Shown here: positions 6,956 to 10,110 of the stretch, piece after piece
Layout: each line of letters opens with the position of its first letter
Position numbering within the stretch: position 1 is the stretch's first letter
From: an uncultured Proteiniphilum sp.
GTDB taxonomy: Bacteria > Bacteroidota > Bacteroidia > Bacteroidales > Dysgonomonadaceae
Direction: 5' to 3'
DNA: 10,110 nt
NCBI RefSeq assembly: GCF_937873925.1
Contig: NZ_CALNAT010000052.1
Location: 1 to 10,110, forward strand
The notes under the pieces: model-generated
The model's database searches: none
What the model was told of the DNA's origin: nothing
The model's input: the letters and a program-made list of their open reading frames with translations, nothing else
Program-made: the position numbers and the translations under genes

Positions 6956-6964
6956 TATTATTTG
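6952..6964. promoter_or_regulatory. Palindrome over the -33 box, possible operator
   Basis: CAAATA-T-TATTTG is a perfect inverted repeat of 6-base arms around one central base. Its left arm contains the -33 TTTG of the XRE-cupin promoter. The position suits a binding site for a dimeric repressor, possibly the XRE-cupin protein itself. In such AT-rich DNA a 13-base palindrome can also arise by chance. Confidence 0.35.
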
Positions 6965-7013
6965 AAAATGTCATTTTTTCAGCCTGTTTTATATCAATTC
7001 TATTTTTTAAAAC

Positions 7014-7124
7014 CTATTTCCCTGTCAATCTATTCTGTAGCCGGTATCCTTCAATCACGGTATTAACGGGTCCGTCTTGGTCATCTGCACCCATAGAGAT
7101 GGTATTAACCACAAGATTTGGAAA
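7014..7124 (-). pseudogene. Short coding-like fragment, possible gene remnant or microprotein
   Basis: Between the TPR gene and the XRE-cupin promoter lies a minus-strand frame, open from 7124 (after a TAA at 7125-7127) to a TAG at 7014-7016. It reads like ordinary protein: FPNLVVNTISMGADDQDGP, then VNTVIEGYRLQNRLTGK. The composition is balanced and GC-richer than the AT-rich DNA on both sides. The only ATG (7092-7094) gives 26 residues; a GTG at 7110-7112 would give 32. The 9-base direct repeat GTTAATACC (7059-7067 and 7101-7109) encodes VNT twice. I do not recognise a family. It could be the tail of a decayed gene left by a rearrangement, a microprotein, or chance. Confidence 0.25.
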
Positions 7125-7148
7125 TTAAATATGATCGAAATAAAATGG

Positions 7149-8579
7149 TCAGTATTTTATATTCTTGAACAGTACCCTGTTCTCGCGTGCTTCGTTCAGC
7201 CGCGTTAATATTTTCGCGCGGTTGTAATCGGAAAAATCGCTGTTCTCGTTACCGGTAATCAGATTGAGCAGATCTATCAGTTCCTTATCCGAAAACTGCT
7301 CCATGATCTCATCGAACGGTTCTTTGGAGCCGATCTCGAAACGGATAAAGGCAAGTCTCGATTTTGCGGTCGGAAAATCGGGCGCAATCTCCAGTAACTC
7401 TTTCAGATACCCGGCAGCCTGTTCATACTTTTCCTGCACCACACTGATATTCGCCAATCTGTCGAGTACATCCTCATTGCCTTCTGACACAAGCGCCGCT
7501 TTCATATACGCCGTCTCGGCACCGCCAAAATCCCCGTCATGAGAAGCCAGTTCACCCTCCAGCATAAAATACTCGAATGTCTCTTTTTCAGACTCAGGGA
7601 TCTGGTCAAAGAGCTCTTTCGCATGCTCATAGTCATCTTTATTGATATAGACAAACGCGCGTCTGGCCATAATGCCTTCGCTTCCCAGTAATTCTTCCCT
7701 TTTGTCGATAAGTTTCATCATCTTATCATATTGTTCCATAGCCGCATAGGCCTCCAAAAGGGAATCATATACCGATTCGTCATCGGGCGATTTCAGCAGG
7801 CACTCTTCAAAGAGAACAATGGCTTCCCCCAGATTATCATTCAGATATAACGAAAGGGCTTTCATCTTCAGAACAGTGACATCATCCTCATTAATAGTAA
7901 GCGCAAAATCAAACGCATCTACCGCCTTATCATGCTGTTCGTTCATGGAATAGAGTTTCCCTATATTCACCCATCCGTCATATGAATAAGGATCGATATC
8001 GAGCAGCCGGTTGTTGTATTCTATGGCTTTATCCAGCTCTCCCTTCATCTCATAAGCGTAGGCAAGGTCGACAATGACATCGCTGTTCGAATCATTGATC
8101 TTCGTACTTTCTTCCAGAAAAGAGATGGCACGGTCGAACAGGTCCACATCATTGAACATAAACCCCAATTCGGTAATGAAAAAATAAAGATCGTCTATGG
8201 GTAGCTCCTGTTTTAGCGTACTGTTGATGAGGCGGTCCACCTCGGCATGTTTTCCCAGGTGCAGCAGCGATTCTATTTTCAGCAGCGACAGATCCACTCC
8301 GCCATCGTCCGAGATCCATTCCATATAATCGAGCGCATCTTCGTACATCTCCGAATAGACAAGCATTTTCGCTTTCAACAGCATCAAGTCGGGGCTGCCG
8401 GGATGTATTTTAAGCCCTTCATTGATGAGCTCCTCTGCTTCGTCGTTATTGCCTTCTGCGCTGTAATACTCAGCCAGCATAGCGAACTCGTCGGCATCGA
8501 AATATATTTTCCTGCCGAGTGCACGCATATGCTCGTACTTTTCAATCAATAAATTAATGTCCAGTCCATTCTCTTCCAT
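7149..8579 (-). CDS. Tetratricopeptide-repeat protein
   Basis: A 476-residue acidic protein made almost entirely of about ten TPR units of 33-34 residues. The clearest are DEFAMLAEYYSAEGNNDEAE (from 30), SDVIVDLAYAYEMKGELDKA (from 166) ending in LLDIDP, YDGWVNIGKLYSMNEQHDKA (from 200) ending in ALTINEDD, VTVLKMKALSLYLNDNLGEA (from 234), and EDVLDRLANISVVQEKYEQA (from 369) ending in LLEIAP. The N-terminal 28 residues and the C-terminal helical tail (about 420-476) are non-repeat. There is no signal peptide or membrane helix, so it is predicted to be a cytoplasmic protein-interaction scaffold. It follows glnS on the same strand after 104 bases. The partners are unknown and no enzymatic domain is seen. 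Confidence 0.9.
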   Translation of the reverse strand: MEENGLDINLLIEKYEHMRALGRKIYFDADEFAMLAEYYSAEGNNDEAEELINEGLKIHPGSPDLMLLKAKMLVYSEMYEDALDYMEWISDDGGVDLSLLKIESLLHLGKHAEVDRLINSTLKQELPIDDLYFFITELGFMFNDVDLFDRAISFLEESTKINDSNSDVIVDLAYAYEMKGELDKAIEYNNRLLDIDPYSYDGWVNIGKLYSMNEQHDKAVDAFDFALTINEDDVTVLKMKALSLYLNDNLGEAIVLFEECLLKSPDDESVYDSLLEAYAAMEQYDKMMKLIDKREELLGSEGIMARRAFVYINKDDYEHAKELFDQIPESEKETFEYFMLEGELASHDGDFGGAETAYMKAALVSEGNEDVLDRLANISVVQEKYEQAAGYLKELLEIAPDFPTAKSRLAFIRFEIGSKEPFDEIMEQFSDKELIDLLNLITGNENSDFSDYNRAKILTRLNEARENRVLFKNIKY

Positions 8580-8632
8580 CTACACTCACCTTCAGCTATT
8601 CGATCCCATCAGACCATGGTCGTCCTGGTATA

Positions 8633-8657
8633 TTCAAATAAACTTAGTTGTTTTGAA
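8633..8657. repeat. Imperfect 25-base palindrome between glnS and the TPR gene
   Basis: TTCAAA (8633-8638) and TTTGAA (8652-8657) flank an inner inverted repeat AACT-T-AGTT (8641-8649), all sharing one centre at 8645, with two mismatched positions between the arms. It lies 26 bases after the glnS stop. No T-run follows on the minus strand, so it is not a standard terminator; it could be an operator or an mRNA-processing hairpin. Confidence 0.3.
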
Positions 8658-8683
8658 TCTTATTCCCAAATAATTCACTAAAG

Positions 8684-10110
8684 TCAGTCGTTCTTTTTCC
8701 AGGAATCCTTGAGTGCTACCGTACGGTTAAATACCAAGGCACTTTCCGTGGAATCGGTATCTGCATTGAAATAACCGATCCGTTGAAACTGAAAGTTATC
8801 CAGCGGTTTTGCCTCTTTCAGGTATTCCTCCACCTTACATCCTTTCTTCACGATGAGCGAACCGGGATTCAGCAACTCCCTGAAATCTTTCTCCTTTTCT
8901 CCTGCCGGATCTTCCACCATAAAGAGGCGGTCGTAGAGCCTCACTTCGGCATCCAGGCTGTAGGGGACGGATACCCAGTGGATAGTCCCCTTCACCTTCC
9001 GGTTCGAATCGGGCATACCGCTTTTCGTCTGTGGATCATATTCGGCATACACTTCCGTGACATTCCCCTCCTCATCCTTCCTGCAACCGGTACACTTCAC
9101 GATATAGCCGTTTTTCAGCCGCACCTCGTTACCCGGCGTCAGACGGAAATATTTTTTGGGAGCCTCTTCCATAAAATCGTCGCGCTCTATCCAGAGTTCG
9201 CGGCTGAATTTCACCTTTCGGCTGCCCATACTTTCATCCTCGGGATTATTGACCGCTTCCATCTCCTCCACCTTCCCTTCGGGATAGTTGGTAAGGATCA
9301 GCTTCACGGGATCGATCACGCCAGAAACACGTATCGCGCGGGTATTTAGATCTTCACGCACAGCATGCTCCAGCAGCGACACGTCGTTGATTGCGTCATA
9401 TTTTGTATAGCCTATTTTGTCTACGAAACTGCGGATCGCTTCCCGGGTGTATCCCCTGCGGCGCATACCGGTCAGTGTCGGCATACGCGGATCATCCCAC
9501 CCCGAAACCAAGTTCTCCTGCACTAATTGCAGCAGCTTGCGCTTGCTCATTACGGTATAGGTGAGGTTCAAACGGTTGAACTCAGTCTGCCGCGGACGGT
9601 AACCGTTGTCGGCCAGTTGATCGAGAAACCAGTCGTACAGCGGACGATGCACCTCGAATTCCAGCGTACAGAGCGAGTGGGTCACCCCTTCGAAGTAGTC
9701 GGACTGCCCGTGTGCAAAATCGTACATCGGATAGGCCTTCCATTTTGTGCCGGTACGATGGTGGGGAATATGGATCACACGATAGATAATAGGATCACGG
9801 AAATGCATGTTCGACGAGGCCATGTCTATTTTGGCGCGTAATACCATCTTTCCTTCGGGGATTTCTCCGCTATTCATTTTTTCAAACAGTTCCAGCGATT
9901 CCCCGACAGGCCGGTCACGATAAGGGCTATGAGTTCCCAGTACGGTGGGTGTCCCTTTCTGTCTTGCAATCTCTTCAGCCGACTGCTCATCCACATAGGC
10001 CTTGCCCTCTTTGATAAGCTGTACGGCAAAATCCCACAATTGCCCGAAATAATCAGATGCATAATAGACGTTTTCCCAGTGAAATCCCAGCCATTTTATA
10101 TCTTCCATGA
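8684..10110 (-). CDS. glnS: Glutamine-tRNA ligase, 3' part
   Basis: Charges tRNA-Gln with glutamine in the cytoplasm. The frame is open to the right edge, so the N-terminal part with the HIGH signature lies outside; by comparison with the roughly 550-residue family about 475 residues are visible. Class I catalytic features present: the RAKIDMAS and RDPIIYR segments, KWKAYPMYDFAHGQSDYFEG, THSLCTLEFEVHRPLYDW, and the KMSKS-type loop as VMSKRKL at visible residues 186-192, followed by GWDDPRMPTLTGMRRRGYT. The C-terminal anticodon-binding beta-barrels are also typical (KVKGTIHWVS, EVRLYDRLF, ALVFNRTVALKDSW). This is GlnRS rather than GluRS, judging by these segments, so the organism is likely to charge Gln directly. 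The ATG at 10106-10108 is internal and not the start. A CTGC pair (KCTGCRKDEEGN) sits in the barrel domain. Confidence 0.96.
   Translation of the reverse strand, partial: MEDIKWLGFHWENVYYASDYFGQLWDFAVQLIKEGKAYVDEQSAEEIARQKGTPTVLGTHSPYRDRPVGESLELFEKMNSGEIPEGKMVLRAKIDMASSNMHFRDPIIYRVIHIPHHRTGTKWKAYPMYDFAHGQSDYFEGVTHSLCTLEFEVHRPLYDWFLDQLADNGYRPRQTEFNRLNLTYTVMSKRKLLQLVQENLVSGWDDPRMPTLTGMRRRGYTREAIRSFVDKIGYTKYDAINDVSLLEHAVREDLNTRAIRVSGVIDPVKLILTNYPEGKVEEMEAVNNPEDESMGSRKVKFSRELWIERDDFMEEAPKKYFRLTPGNEVRLKNGYIVKCTGCRKDEEGNVTEVYAEYDPQTKSGMPDSNRKVKGTIHWVSVPYSLDAEVRLYDRLFMVEDPAGEKEKDFRELLNPGSLIVKKGCKVEEYLKEAKPLDNFQFQRIGYFNADTDSTESALVFNRTVALKDSWKKND

Larger units (their letters stand above)
6905..7148. 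other. Intergenic region between TPR gene and XRE-cupin
   Basis: This is the largest gap in the window (244 bases). It holds the XRE-cupin promoter, the 13-base palindrome at 6952-6964, and the coding-like fragment at 7014-7124. I see no hairpin with a T-run that would terminate the TPR gene transcript, so read-through into the XRE-cupin operon is possible. Confidence 0.6.

Noticed and set aside
6968..7066. 32-codon plus-strand ORF with a hydrophobic peptide (MSFFQPVLYQFYF...)
   Set aside because: It is made largely from AT-rich promoter-flanking DNA, has no promoter, and overlaps the more protein-like minus-strand frame.
8612..8621. GACCATGGTC perfect 10-base palindrome
   Set aside because: It is short, has no clear relation to a promoter, and such palindromes are common by chance.

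Overview
The window reads as chromosomal DNA of a Bacteroidota species, most likely order Bacteroidales (Dysgonomonadaceae- or Parabacteroides-like; this finer placement is inference). The grounds are a SusC/TonB-receptor-like outer-membrane barrel protein, an HU-CCDC81/SPOR protein, a DUF4286 protein next to RuvC, several promoters of the Bacteroidota type (TAnnTTTG at -7, in two cases with a TTG-type -33 box about 19-20 bases upstream), and start codons without clear Shine-Dalgarno sequences. I see no insertion sequence, CRISPR array, prophage or defence cassette.

Layout. 1-2376 (+): the 3' part of an outer-membrane beta-barrel protein whose N-terminus lies before the window. 2380-2496 (-): a short ORF of 38 codons that fills the gap between the barrel gene and its convergent neighbour and could be a single-pass membrane microprotein. 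2503-3468 (-): HU-CCDC81 / transmembrane / SPOR protein. 3515-4078 (-): ruvC. 4075-4383 (-): DUF4286 protein, overlapping ruvC by ATGA. 4479-4555 (+): tRNA-Ala(GGC), transcribed divergently from the DUF4286-ruvC unit out of a very compact shared promoter region and followed by an intrinsic terminator. 4638-6344 (-): fatty-acyl-CoA synthetase-type AMP-binding enzyme. 6341-6904 (-): XRE-cupin regulator, also overlapping its downstream gene by ATGA. 6905-7148: intergenic, with the regulator's promoter, a palindrome over its -33 box and a short coding-like remnant. 7149-8579 (-): TPR-repeat protein. 8684-10110 (-): glnS, running off the right edge at its 5' end.

How the genes work together. Two translationally coupled pairs stand out: DUF4286-ruvC (Holliday-junction resolution), possibly read on into the HU-SPOR gene, and XRE-cupin-acyl-CoA synthetase, where the regulator probably controls itself and the enzyme from one promoter. 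glnS and the TPR gene are co-oriented with a 104-base gap and may be cotranscribed. The region is mostly housekeeping. The least explained items are the 38-codon ORF, the coding-like fragment at 7014-7124, the operator-like palindrome at 6952-6964 and the interleaved divergent promoters at 4418-4448. Nothing here amounts to a clear new multi-gene system.
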